Shown: positions 23,359 to 30,114 of the stretch, one piece after another
Position numbering within the stretch: the first letter of the stretch is position 1
Layout of the letters: every line of letters begins with the position of its first letter
Source: an uncultured Selenomonadales bacterium
GTDB lineage: Bacteria; Bacillota; Negativicutes; Selenomonadales; Selenomonadaceae
DNA length: 30,114 nt
Assembly (NCBI GenBank): GCA_937877565.1
Contig: CALFJB010000064.1
Location: 1 to 30,114, forward strand
Direction: 5' to 3'
Notes under the pieces: model-generated
The model's input: only the letters and a program-made list of their open reading frames with translations
What the model was told of the DNA's origin: nothing
Database searches by the model: none
Made by a program: the position numbers and the translations under genes

Positions 23359-24671
23359 TATTTCAACCCCGTTTCTAAGAATTTATTCAAAATTTCTAAG
23401 GCGCGTTCAGCCATTTTGGATTTTCTGTCAGATTTTTTAACTTTATTTTCAAACGGCGGCAACAATCCAAAAGTTATATTCATCGGCTGAAAGTTTTTTT
23501 CGTCGGCAGTTGTAATGTAGTTTGCAAGTGCGCCGTGACAAGTTTCAGTTGGAAAAATTTTTGCGTCAAGATTTTTTGCAAGCCGCGCCGCGTTAATTCC
23601 TGCGATTAAACCTGCCGCCGCTGATTCAACGTAACCTTCAACGCCGGTAATTTGCCCTGCGAAAAATATTTTTGGATTGGATTTTAATTGAAACGTCGGC
23701 AGTAAAATTTTTGGCGAATTTATGTAAGTGTTTCTGTGCATTACGCCGAATCTTACAAATTCCGCGTTTTCAAGTCCCGGTATCAGACGAAAAACTCTTT
23801 TTTGTTCGCCCCAAAGTAAATGCGTTTGAAAACCGACTAAATTATACAACGTTGCCGCTGAATTGTCCTGCCGCAACTGTACTACTGCATACGGCAAAAT
23901 TCCCGTGCGCGGGTCTTCCAGTCCAACAGGTTTCATCATTCCAAAACGCAAAGTATCTTCGCCACGCGCCGCCATTACTTCAACCGGCAAGCAACCTTCA
24001 AAAAATATTTCCTGTTCAAATTCATGCGGCTTAGTTTTGTCGGCGTTAATTAATTCTGCGCGAAAGTTTAAATATTCTTCCCGCGTCATTGGGCAATTTA
24101 TGTAAGATTTATCCGCGCCCTTGTCGTATCTTGACGCAAAAAAAGCTTTTTCAAAATTCACAGATTCAGCCGTAACTATTGGAGCCGCCGCGTCGTAAAA
24201 ATAAAAATCATCGCCGCCTGTAAGTTTTTTAATTTCGTCAGCAAGTGAGCCGTCTGTTAAAGGTCCACTTGCAATTATTAAAATATCATCTGAATTTATA
24301 AACTCGTCAAGGCTTGTAATTTCGGCGTTGATAACATTTGCCACAGATTTAACTTTTGCCGTAACTGCCGCGCTAAAATTTTCTCTATCGACTGCCAACG
24401 CGCCGCCTGCAGGAATTTTTGTTTCATCAGCCGCAGAAATTATCACTGAATCAAGTTGCCGCATTTCTTCCTTCAAAACGCCAACTGCATTTGTAAGCCC
24501 TGCCGCACGCAATGAATTACTGCAAACTAATTCGGCGAAATTTGCGGTTTTATGTGCGGGCGTTTGTTTCAACGGGCGCATTTCATATAAATTGACTTCA
24601 ACGCCACGCCTTGCAATTTGCCACGCCGCCTCACTTCCGGCAAGTCCCGCGCCTATTACATTAACTTTCAA
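23358..24671 (-). CDS. trmFO: Folate-dependent tRNA uridine-54 methyltransferase TrmFO
   Basis: The protein is 437 aa. The N-terminus is an FAD-binding Rossmann motif VNVIGAGLAGSEAAWQIARRG. The TrmFO-specific stretch ELVCSNSLRAAGLTNAVGVLKEEMR follows near 45-70. It makes m5U54 in tRNA using methylene-THF and FADH2. The start is TTG 24669-24671 with GAGG seven bases upstream. It overlaps the 3' end of the topA-like gene by 11 nt, so it lies in the same operon. The longer frame would run inside the topoisomerase gene. Confidence 0.95.
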   Translation of the reverse strand: MKVNVIGAGLAGSEAAWQIARRGVEVNLYEMRPLKQTPAHKTANFAELVCSNSLRAAGLTNAVGVLKEEMRQLDSVIISAADETKIPAGGALAVDRENFSAAVTAKVKSVANVINAEITSLDEFINSDDILIIASGPLTDGSLADEIKKLTGGDDFYFYDAAAPIVTAESVNFEKAFFASRYDKGADKSYINCPMTREEYLNFRAELINADKTKPHEFEQEIFFEGCLPVEVMAARGEDTLRFGMMKPVGLEDPRTGILPYAVVQLRQDNSAATLYNLVGFQTHLLWGEQKRVFRLIPGLENAEFVRFGVMHRNTYINSPKILLPTFQLKSNPKIFFAGQITGVEGYVESAAAGLIAGINAARLAKNLDAKIFPTETCHGALANYITTADEKNFQPMNITFGLLPPFENKVKKSDRKSKMAERALEILNKFLETGLK

Positions 24672-26256
24672 TTTTTTTCCTCGACTTGTCAAGAATTTTG
24701 TTAATTGGGTGTTCCGTGCGCGTTTCGCAATTTTCATTGCCGCAATAAATCATTGGAGCGCGTCCCTTGAATCTATGTACAAACATTGTAGAGCCGCAAA
24801 CTTTGCAAGGTTTTTCAAGTGGCTCATCCCAAGTCCGAAAATCGCAATTTTCGCAAGCGTACATATTTTTTCCGCCTTTGAAAATTCTTTTATTAAGTTG
24901 TCCGCCACATTTTGGGCATTTAAAATTTGTATGCTCAACATACGGCTTGACGTTTTTGCATTCTGGATAATTTGAACACGCTAAAAAGTTTCCATATCTG
25001 CCGTGACGCAACAACATTTTATGTCCGCACTTTTCGCAAATTTCATCAGTTTCAATCACGGGAACTTCTTGAATTTTTGCATCGGGCGGAAGTGTTGCCA
25101 TAGCTTTTTCAAAATTTTTATTGAATTGCTTGCAGTAACTTTGAATCACTGAAATTTTATCAGCCTTGCCTTCAGCGATTTTTTCAACCTGCGCGTTAAA
25201 ATTATTATACGTCGCCGCGCTGAAATTTTCATCAAAAAAGCCGTCCAACGCCGCCAAAACTTTTTCGCCAAGTTCAGTAACTTTGTACGCCGAATTTTCA
25301 ACAGTTATATAGCCACGCTTAAGCAAACTGCTAATCCCGCCTGCAAAATATTCAGCCCAATCAACTTTCAATTTATCCAATGCAATCATCAAAGATAAAT
25401 TCGTGCAGGTGCCGTCAAGCTCAATTTTATTTGAAAAGCCGTCGTTAATCGCCGAATAAATCAGCTGATAAAGTTTAAACTGATTGTCATTGAGAAAATC
25501 TTTGACGTTTTCCGGCGGGCAAATTTCATCAGTCAATTTAATTTGGTCGGCAGGAAATTTTATCAAACTCGCGCAGGTTTTATCAAATGTAATTCCTTCG
25601 TAAAGTTGAGACGCAATAAAGCGCGTCCGTGCCGCAGAAAAATTTAAATCCCGCGCCGCTATAATTTGCAAATTTTTAGCCGTAAGATTTTTATCAATTT
25701 CAAAAGTTCCGGCAGGTTGAGTTTGTGCAACCAATTTTAAAAGCATCGCACGAAAACGCCCAACTTTATTGCCGCGCCAAATTTTGTATGAAAAATATTC
25801 GCCAATTTTATGACTTGCGATTTTATCAACAAGTTGCTTTGCTTGATAGGCGTCAGCCAAATTCATATCGATTGGGCGTGCATTTTGAATCGCAGTTTTT
25901 ACGGTGTTTTTTGTAAGTTCGTCAAAAACTACGCGGCAACGTGATTCTTCGTTAATACCGAAAATTTCGCAACACTGATTAGCAAAAAATTCGCCTTCGC
26001 CGTTTGGATTCGACGCAATATAAATTCTGCCCGCGTCAAGCGTTGCCTTTTTCAGCATTTTCATCGTTGAACCTTGCCCGCGTATGATTTTATAATCTGC
26101 GGCGTAATTATTTTCTTCGTCAATAGCCAAACGACTTTTAGGCATCGCCTTCAGAAATCCTTCAGTCGATAAAACTAAATACGAACTGCCGAGTAGTTTT
26201 TTCAGAGTTTTAGCCTTGTTGGCACTTTCAACCAGTATCAAAGACTTTGCCGCCAT
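24661..26256 (-). CDS. Degenerate type IA topoisomerase I homologue, active site lost
   Basis: The protein is 531 aa; TopA is usually 690 or more. The overall order is TopA-like: a Toprim domain with VESANKAKT (Glu10 kept), a core with TRFIASQLYEG (211-221), and three C4 zinc ribbons (C407/410/427/433, C447/450/468/471, C484/487/505/510). Catalytic residues are lost. The acidic triad DxDxE reads N83-P-N85-G-E87, and the tyrosine motif LITYMRTDS reads LIKFPADQI with Phe234 in the Tyr position and the Arg gone. The HEAIRP helix is missing. It should be unable to cleave DNA. It occupies the conserved topA position before trmFO. AGGAG precedes the ATG. It may bind DNA or RNA through its ribbons; that is inference. 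Confidence 0.8.
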   Translation of the reverse strand: MAAKSLILVESANKAKTLKKLLGSSYLVLSTEGFLKAMPKSRLAIDEENNYAADYKIIRGQGSTMKMLKKATLDAGRIYIASNPNGEGEFFANQCCEIFGINEESRCRVVFDELTKNTVKTAIQNARPIDMNLADAYQAKQLVDKIASHKIGEYFSYKIWRGNKVGRFRAMLLKLVAQTQPAGTFEIDKNLTAKNLQIIAARDLNFSAARTRFIASQLYEGITFDKTCASLIKFPADQIKLTDEICPPENVKDFLNDNQFKLYQLIYSAINDGFSNKIELDGTCTNLSLMIALDKLKVDWAEYFAGGISSLLKRGYITVENSAYKVTELGEKVLAALDGFFDENFSAATYNNFNAQVEKIAEGKADKISVIQSYCKQFNKNFEKAMATLPPDAKIQEVPVIETDEICEKCGHKMLLRHGRYGNFLACSNYPECKNVKPYVEHTNFKCPKCGGQLNKRIFKGGKNMYACENCDFRTWDEPLEKPCKVCGSTMFVHRFKGRAPMIYCGNENCETRTEHPINKILDKSRKKIES

Positions 26257-26300
26257 TGAAAAATTTCTCCTTCGTCACATTGGGTTTTAAAACATTCTGC

Positions 26301-26329
26301 ATTATATTTTGTCAAGGTTTTATTGTCAA
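26301..26329 (-). promoter_or_regulatory. Consensus promoter of the topA-like-trmFO-hslVU operon
   Basis: On minus, TTGACA (26324-26329), a 17-nt spacer, then TATAAT (26301-26306). Perfect consensus at both hexamers, the strongest promoter in the window. Confidence 0.9.
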
Positions 26330-26340
26330 GCGCGTAACTC

Positions 26341-26374
26341 TTCACAAAAAAATATGGCTATGTTAAAATAGCCA
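26341..26374 (+). promoter_or_regulatory. Promoter of the toxin-like RNA, with an operator-like palindrome
   Basis: TTCACA (26341-26346), a 17-nt spacer, then TAAAAT (26364-26369) preceded by TGT (extended -10). TGGCTA (26354-26359) and TAGCCA (26369-26374) form a perfect inverted repeat spanning the -10. Confidence 0.75.
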
Positions 26375-26416
26375 CGTTGCCGCACTAACTTTCCAAGAAA
26401 TTGGCGAAGTTAGGAG

Positions 26417-26441
26417 GTGATATACATGGATTTTATACTTG
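26417..26441 (+). repeat. Direct repeat, copy at the toxin start
   Basis: A 25-nt block that begins in the Shine-Dalgarno tail (GTGATATA), covers the ATG and ends at codon 6. It matches 26627-26650 except for one deleted base and one T-to-C change. Confidence 0.85.
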
Positions 26442-26536
26442 AAATACTAAAAAGTGTCGGAGCGGGCGTAATTGCAAATTTCATTATACCATACGTTCGC
26501 AAGTGGCTCGACAAACTTCGTGAGAAGTTGCGGTAA
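26426..26536 (+). CDS. 36-aa hydrophobic peptide, type I toxin-like
   Basis: The frame has the best ribosome site in the window (AGGAGGTGAT then ATG) and ends with TAA. The peptide has one amphipathic transmembrane-like helix (about residues 3-24, FILEILKSVGAGVIANFII) followed by a basic tail with YVRKWLDK at 24-31 and LREKLR after it. This matches the form of Fst/Ldr-type membrane toxins and of similar small Firmicute peptides (hydrophobic helix, then KWLD, then charged end). I do not claim homology. Promoter, leader hairpin, opposing antisense promoter and direct repeats around it support a type I toxin-antitoxin locus. Confidence 0.7.
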   Translation: MDFILEILKSVGAGVIANFIIPYVRKWLDKLREKLR

Positions 26537-26559
26537 TGAGCACTAAATCGCGTTGAATA

Positions 26560-26617
26560 GACGCAACCCCCAAACCTCGTTTGATCGTTTAGAGGTCTTG
26601 GGGGTTTTTCTTGCGTC
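26560..26617. terminator. Long hairpin terminating both the toxin and antisense RNAs
   Basis: AACCCCCAA (26565-26573) pairs with TTGGGGGTT (26598-26606), stacked on CCTC (26575-26578) with GAGG (26592-26595), around a loop with a UUGA U-turn motif. GACGCAA (26560-26566) and TTGCGTC (26611-26617) extend the palindrome. Plus strand has TTTTTC; the minus side lacks a T tract, so termination there rests on the hairpin. Confidence 0.75.
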
Positions 26618-26626
26618 CGTGATACC

Positions 26627-26650
26627 GTGATATAATGGACTTTATACTTG
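26627..26650 (+). repeat. Direct repeat, copy in the antisense RNA region
   Basis: A 24-nt block matching 26417-26441 with one deletion and one substitution. It contains an apparent TATAAT, but that is part of the repeat. An ATG in the repeat would give only MDFILVFYLY before a stop, so it does not encode a second toxin. Confidence 0.85.
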
Positions 26651-26674
26651 TTTTTTATCTATATTAACGATGAA

Positions 26675-26703
26675 ATTATAATCAACTGCGTTACAAATTG
26701 CAA
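26675..26703 (-). promoter_or_regulatory. Promoter of the antisense RNA
   Basis: On minus, TTGCAA (26698-26703), a 17-nt spacer, then TATAAT (26675-26680). It lies just after the TRAP gene stop and reads toward the toxin. Confidence 0.7.
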
Positions 26704-26723
26704 GTATTTCAGAAAAACTTCAG

Positions 26724-28634
26724 CTATTTATTTGATTTTATCTGGAAAATTAAAATCGCCGCAAAAATCGCAATTCCAATTATATCTGTCGTCAAGCCGG
26801 GTTTTATCATCATTAAACCGCCCGCGCCCAAAATTATTCTTTGCAAAGTTTGTAATGGCGCGGCTAAATATCCTATCAGCGATGAACTCAATGCAACCAT
26901 TCCAACCAACGCCGTTAAAAGTGCCAAAATTAAGCCGCTATCGACGCCGTAAACAAGCAAAAGTTCAGGACTTAGTACAAACATATAGGGAATTATAAAC
27001 GCCGCTATAGCCAATTTTGAGGCGTTTACACCGGTTTTTAGTGCGTTGCCTCCTGCAATTCCTGCGCCCGCATAAGCCGCCAACGCTACAGGCGGTGTTA
27101 CGTCCGCGATTATTCCAAAATAAAATACAAACATATGAGCCGCCAAAATTGGAACGCCCATTTGCAAAAGTGCAGGCGCGGCGATTGTCGAAGTGATAAC
27201 GTAGTTTGCGGTTGTTGGTACGCCCATTCCCAAAACTATTGCAGTTATCATTGTTAAAAACATACTCGGCAATAACATTCCGCCGGATAAATCTAACAAG
27301 CCGGACGCCAATTTTAAACCTACGCCGGTTTTTGTTACGACGCCGATTATTATTCCTGCCGCCGCACAAGCTACCAAGACGCCCAAAACATTTCTTGCGC
27401 CGTTTTCAAGTCCTTTGATAATTTCAAGCGGTTTCATTCGCGTAGATTTTTTTAACGCTGAACAAATTATTGAAAGGAAAATCGCTACAAGTGCCGCCCG
27501 CATTGGTGTATAGCCGCTGACAAGCAACCAAACTATTACAATCAGCGGTATTGCCAAATGTCCGCGTTCGCGCAGAATTTCGCCAAATTTCGGTAATTCT
27601 TCGCGTGGTATTCCCTTTAAATTATTTCGTTTCGCCTCAAAGTGTACGCCTAACCATACGCCAATAAAATATAACGCCGCAGGAATTATCGCCGCCTTGA
27701 CAATTTCCACGTATGGCACGCCGACAAATTCCGCCATTAAAAAAGCCGCCGCGCCCATTACCGGAGGCATTAACTGCCCGCCGGTTGAAGACGCCGCCTC
27801 AACTGCACCGGCAAAATCTTTGTGATAGCCGAGTTTTTTCATCATTGGAATTGTCAAAGACCCTGTACCTACAACATTTGCAACTGAAGAGCCGCTAACC
27901 GTTCCCATTAAACCGCTTGAAAGTACCGCAACTTTTGCAGGTCCGCCACTTGCCCAACCTGCTATTGCGTTTGCCACGTCAATAAAAAATTTTCCAAGTC
28001 CCGTACCTTCCAAGTACGCGCCGAATAAAATAAATAAAAATATGAACGTCGAAGAAACGCCAAGCGGTATTCCGAAAATTCCTTCAGTCGTGAAATAAAC
28101 GTGGCTGACAAATTGGCTTAACGTTAAACCTTTGTGCGCCAAAAGTCCCGGCATATATGGACCAACGAAGGCGTAAATTATGAAAACTAAAACCACTGTA
28201 ACCATTGGAATACCGACAACGCGCCGCGCCGCCTCAATTACAAGCAAAATTCCCAACGCGCCAAAAATTACATCTGTTTCAGTTGGTAAACCTGCGCGAA
28301 ATATCAATTCTTTGTAACAAATGACAATATACGCAGGAGCCGCCGCGCCCAAAACTGCTAAAATTGCGTCTAGCGGGTGTAATTTGTCACGACGCCACGA
28401 TTTTTTTGTAGGATAAAGTAAAAACGCCAATGATAAGCCAAAACCTAAATGAATTGCGCGTTGTAATTGTGCGTCCAGTACGCCGAAAATCGCCGTGTAA
28501 AGTTGGAAGACTGAAAAAGTTATCGCCAATGCTGATACAAATTTTGCCATGACGCCGGTATATTCCATTGTATTGGATTCTGCGTCAAATTTTTTTAGGA
28601 CTTCCGCGCCCGTCATAGTCTTATCTTCGGACAT
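26724..28634 (-). CDS. TRAP transporter permease, fused DctQM (4TM/12TM) type
   Basis: A 636-aa inner-membrane protein, hydrophobic throughout. The small (Q) portion is the first 130 or so residues. The large (M) portion has the TRAP pattern GLMGTVSGSSVANVVGTGSLTIPMMKKLGYHKDFAGAVEAASSTGGQLMPPVMGAAAFLMAEF near 250-310 and VLGMGVPTTANYVI, ADVTPPVALAAYA near 470-530. These fused permeases pair with TAXI-type periplasmic receptors and use the Na+ or H+ gradient to import organic acids or amino acids. No TAXI gene adjoins in the window. I choose the ATG at 28632-28634 because AAGGGGG lies seven bases upstream. It follows the CNNM gene by 25 nt. Confidence 0.92.
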   Translation of the reverse strand: MSEDKTMTGAEVLKKFDAESNTMEYTGVMAKFVSALAITFSVFQLYTAIFGVLDAQLQRAIHLGFGLSLAFLLYPTKKSWRRDKLHPLDAILAVLGAAAPAYIVICYKELIFRAGLPTETDVIFGALGILLVIEAARRVVGIPMVTVVLVFIIYAFVGPYMPGLLAHKGLTLSQFVSHVYFTTEGIFGIPLGVSSTFIFLFILFGAYLEGTGLGKFFIDVANAIAGWASGGPAKVAVLSSGLMGTVSGSSVANVVGTGSLTIPMMKKLGYHKDFAGAVEAASSTGGQLMPPVMGAAAFLMAEFVGVPYVEIVKAAIIPAALYFIGVWLGVHFEAKRNNLKGIPREELPKFGEILRERGHLAIPLIVIVWLLVSGYTPMRAALVAIFLSIICSALKKSTRMKPLEIIKGLENGARNVLGVLVACAAAGIIIGVVTKTGVGLKLASGLLDLSGGMLLPSMFLTMITAIVLGMGVPTTANYVITSTIAAPALLQMGVPILAAHMFVFYFGIIADVTPPVALAAYAGAGIAGGNALKTGVNASKLAIAAFIIPYMFVLSPELLLVYGVDSGLILALLTALVGMVALSSSLIGYLAAPLQTLQRIILGAGGLMMIKPGLTTDIIGIAIFAAILIFQIKSNK

Positions 28635-28659
28635 GGAAAAACCCCCTTCAGTTGGTATT

Positions 28660-29979
28660 TTATTCGTGGCTTTTTTTGGCAAGTCGCAATAAAATTCTTG
28701 TAATTCTTACGCCGTCAACTTCTTCAACGTAAAAAGTATTTCCCTCAAACGACGCAGTTTGTCCAACGCGCGGTTCGCCGCCGATTCTGTCATACAGCCA
28801 GCCGCCTACCGTGTCCACGTCTTCATCTTTTATTTCAATTTCAAATTCATCTGCCAAATCTTCAAGTAACATTTTGCCATCGATTGAGAACAGATTTTCA
28901 TCGCGCTTTTCAATGTCAGGGCGTTCCTCGTCAAATTCATCTTGAATATCGCCGACAAGCTCCTCAACAATATCTTCAATGGTTACCATTCCCGAAGTAC
29001 CGCCGTATTCGTCAACAACTATTGCAAGTTGCGAACGATTTTTTTGCATCATCTTCAGTAAAACGCTAACATCCATACTTTCAGGAACTACAAAAACTTT
29101 TCTTGCAAGTTTAGTAAGATTCGGCTTGAGTTGTTTACCTTCGCTAAGCCGCCACGAAATTAAATCTTTGACGTGCAAAAATCCAATTATGTGATCTTTA
29201 TCTTCGTTGCAAATTGGATAGCGCGTCATTTGTTCCTCAAGCATTGTTTGTAAATTTTCTTCGTAGGTTTTATTGGTGTACAGGCAGACCATATCAGTAC
29301 GCGGCACCATAATTTCACGGACGCTTAATTCTGTAAAATCAAAAACGTTATCTACAAAGTCAACTTCAGTATCGTCAACTAATCCTTGTTTGTGGCTTTC
29401 TTCCATAAGCAGTCTAATTTCTTCAGGATTATGTGCAACTTCGCCTTCGCCGCTTGCCTGCAGTCCCAAATGTTTTGATACAAAATTTGCCGTTACGTTC
29501 AGCATTATTACAAATGGATACATAACTTTCCAGAAAATCAGCATTGGCAGGGCGATTGACAGCAAAATTTTTTCAGTGTTTGCTATTGCCATTGATTTTG
29601 GCGTTAATTCGCCTAAAATAATATGTGCCGCCGTTATCAGTGAAAACGCCAACGCAAATGAAATTGTATGTTCCAGCGTTTCGCCCAATCCCAGCGATTG
29701 AGTCAGCGGCTTTATCAATTCCGCTACAAACGGTTCACCTACCCAACCTAAGCCGAGCGATGCTAAAGTTATTCCAAGTTGCGTTACTGAAAGTGCTTCG
29801 TCCAATTCGTCAGTTAATTTCTTGGCGTATACTGCGCGTTTATTTCCCTCCTGTATTAAAGTTTCAAGCCGTGACGGGCGCATTTTTACGCAACAAAATT
29901 CCGCCGCCACAAAAAAACCGTTCATTCCAATTAAAAATCCTACCAATAAAATTTGCAGTAGTATAGGGACAACGTCCAA
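28660..29979 (-). CDS. CNNM/CorC-type membrane protein (DUF21-CBS-CBS-HlyC)
   Basis: The protein is 439 aa. The N-terminal DUF21 domain has three to four membrane helices (LLQILLVGFLIGMNGFFVAAEFC at the start, then to about 180). Two CBS domains follow (about 205-330, with REIMVPRTDMVCL and DEYGGTSGMVTIEDIVEELVGDI). The C-terminal CorC/HlyC domain ends in VDGVRITRILLRLAKK. Members export Mg2+ or modulate cation balance and are often mis-called hemolysins. Start is TTG at 29977-29979 with GGAGGG about seven bases upstream. The TRAP gene follows, probably in the same transcript. Confidence 0.9.
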   Translation of the reverse strand: MDVVPILLQILLVGFLIGMNGFFVAAEFCCVKMRPSRLETLIQEGNKRAVYAKKLTDELDEALSVTQLGITLASLGLGWVGEPFVAELIKPLTQSLGLGETLEHTISFALAFSLITAAHIILGELTPKSMAIANTEKILLSIALPMLIFWKVMYPFVIMLNVTANFVSKHLGLQASGEGEVAHNPEEIRLLMEESHKQGLVDDTEVDFVDNVFDFTELSVREIMVPRTDMVCLYTNKTYEENLQTMLEEQMTRYPICNEDKDHIIGFLHVKDLISWRLSEGKQLKPNLTKLARKVFVVPESMDVSVLLKMMQKNRSQLAIVVDEYGGTSGMVTIEDIVEELVGDIQDEFDEERPDIEKRDENLFSIDGKMLLEDLADEFEIEIKDEDVDTVGGWLYDRIGGEPRVGQTASFEGNTFYVEEVDGVRITRILLRLAKKSHE

Positions 29980-30010
29980 AGATTATTCCCTCCAGTAAAT
30001 TTTTTGTGTT

Positions 30011-30019
30011 ATTATACCA
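30011..30019 (-). promoter_or_regulatory. Extended -10 promoter of the CNNM gene
   Basis: On minus, TGG precedes TATAAT (30011-30016). No good -35 at 17 nt. Confidence 0.55.
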
Positions 30020-30067
30020 CTTGATTTTTATTTTATCTTTAATTTTTTAAGTTTTTACATTTTAAAT

Positions 30068-30114
30068 GTACTTTTCTTTCAGTCGCGAAAGAAAAGTACC
30101 AAAAGAACGCTTTT
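30068..30114 (-). repeat. Palindromic repeat element, copy B
   Basis: GTACTTTTCTTTC (30068-30080) and GAAAGAAAAGTAC (30087-30099) form a perfect 13-bp stem around AGTCGC, the inverse of the loop in copy A. The flank AAAAGAACGCTTTT on the right matches the AAAAGCGTTTCTTT flank of copy A. The element may continue past the window. Confidence 0.85.

Larger units (their letters stand above)
26376..26608 (+). ncRNA. Toxin-encoding transcript with structured leader and shared terminator
   Basis: The predicted RNA runs from about 26376 to the T tract after the hairpin. CTAACTT (26385-26391) pairs with AAGTTAG just before the ribosome site, with an inner CCAA-GAAA-TTGG stem. The translation site AGGAGGTGAT is a near-perfect anti-SD match. 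The 3' end is the terminator at 26560-26617. Confidence 0.6.
26560..26668 (-). ncRNA. Candidate antisense RNA (antitoxin) to the toxin mRNA
   Basis: A promoter at 26675-26703 would start transcription near 26668. The RNA carries the complement of the direct repeat at 26627-26650, able to pair with the toxin start region at 26417-26441 over 24 bases with one G-U and one bulge. It then shares the terminator hairpin, as in the Fst/par RNA I-RNA II arrangement. Confidence 0.55.

Noticed and set aside
24328..24975. 215-codon open frame on plus opposite trmFO and the topA-like gene.
   Set aside because: It is antisense to two well-conserved proteins, has no ribosome site, and its composition mirrors the codon bias of the minus-strand genes.
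26631..26636. TATAAT with extended TG on plus, looking like a promoter between the toxin terminator and the TRAP gene.
   Set aside because: It is part of the 24-nt direct repeat copy and corresponds to TATACA at the toxin start. There is no -35 at a useful distance and nothing downstream on plus.

Overview
The window looks like chromosome from an AT-rich Firmicute with a diderm-type envelope, most likely Negativicutes (Selenomonadales-like); this placement is inference. CodY, a DUF815 ATPase, the ffh-rpsP-khpA order and the topA-trmFO-hslV-hslU order are Firmicute traits. A large RTX-type calcium-binding repeat protein, a fused TRAP permease and paired dynamin-like GTPases fit an organism with an outer membrane. 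TTG and GTG starts are frequent (ffh, rpsP, rimO, trmFO, hslU and others). Many Shine-Dalgarno sites read GAAAGGAAG rather than AGGAGG.

Layout. 1-4.2 kb: ffh, rpsP, khpA and a DUF815 ATPase on the minus strand, preceded by tRNA-Gly, tRNA-Asp and tRNA-Cys; the 3' end of ffh has been duplicated twice in tandem downstream. 4.2-8.2 kb: a short flagellin-like gene, codY, two small unknown genes and a GH32 fructosidase/sucrose hydrolase, all minus. 8.3-12.0 kb: a coupled pair of dynamin-like GTPases. 12.2-13.3 kb: a lone periplasmic binding protein on plus. 13.4-16.3 kb: the RTX-repeat protein on minus, with a 10-C tract between its -35 and -10. 16.5-21.2 kb, plus strand: rimO, a stem-loop-rich gap, pncC/cinA-C, a secreted protein, a VOC protein, a HAD phosphatase and another secreted protein. 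21.3-26.3 kb, minus: topA-like, trmFO, hslV, hslU from a consensus promoter. 26.3-26.7 kb: a tiny type I toxin-antitoxin-like locus. 26.7-30.0 kb, minus: a CNNM/CorC-type CBS protein and a fused TRAP permease. The last bases hold a palindrome that is a diverged, inverted copy of one at 18.1 kb.

Four things stand out. (1) At 26.34-26.70 kb a 36-codon hydrophobic peptide gene and an opposing promoter flank a shared terminator. A direct repeat covers the toxin start and recurs in the antisense transcript, which is the architecture of the Fst/par type I systems. (2) The RTX promoter has TTGACA and TATAAT separated by 20 nt that include ten C residues, a probable phase-variation switch. (3) The protein in the topA position keeps its zinc ribbons but has lost the catalytic tyrosine (Phe) and two Toprim aspartates (Asn, Asn), so it looks like a pseudo-topoisomerase. 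(4) Palindromic elements, a palindrome between hslV and hslU, and tandem copies of the ffh tail mark ongoing small-repeat activity. The other genes are mostly conserved housekeeping functions.
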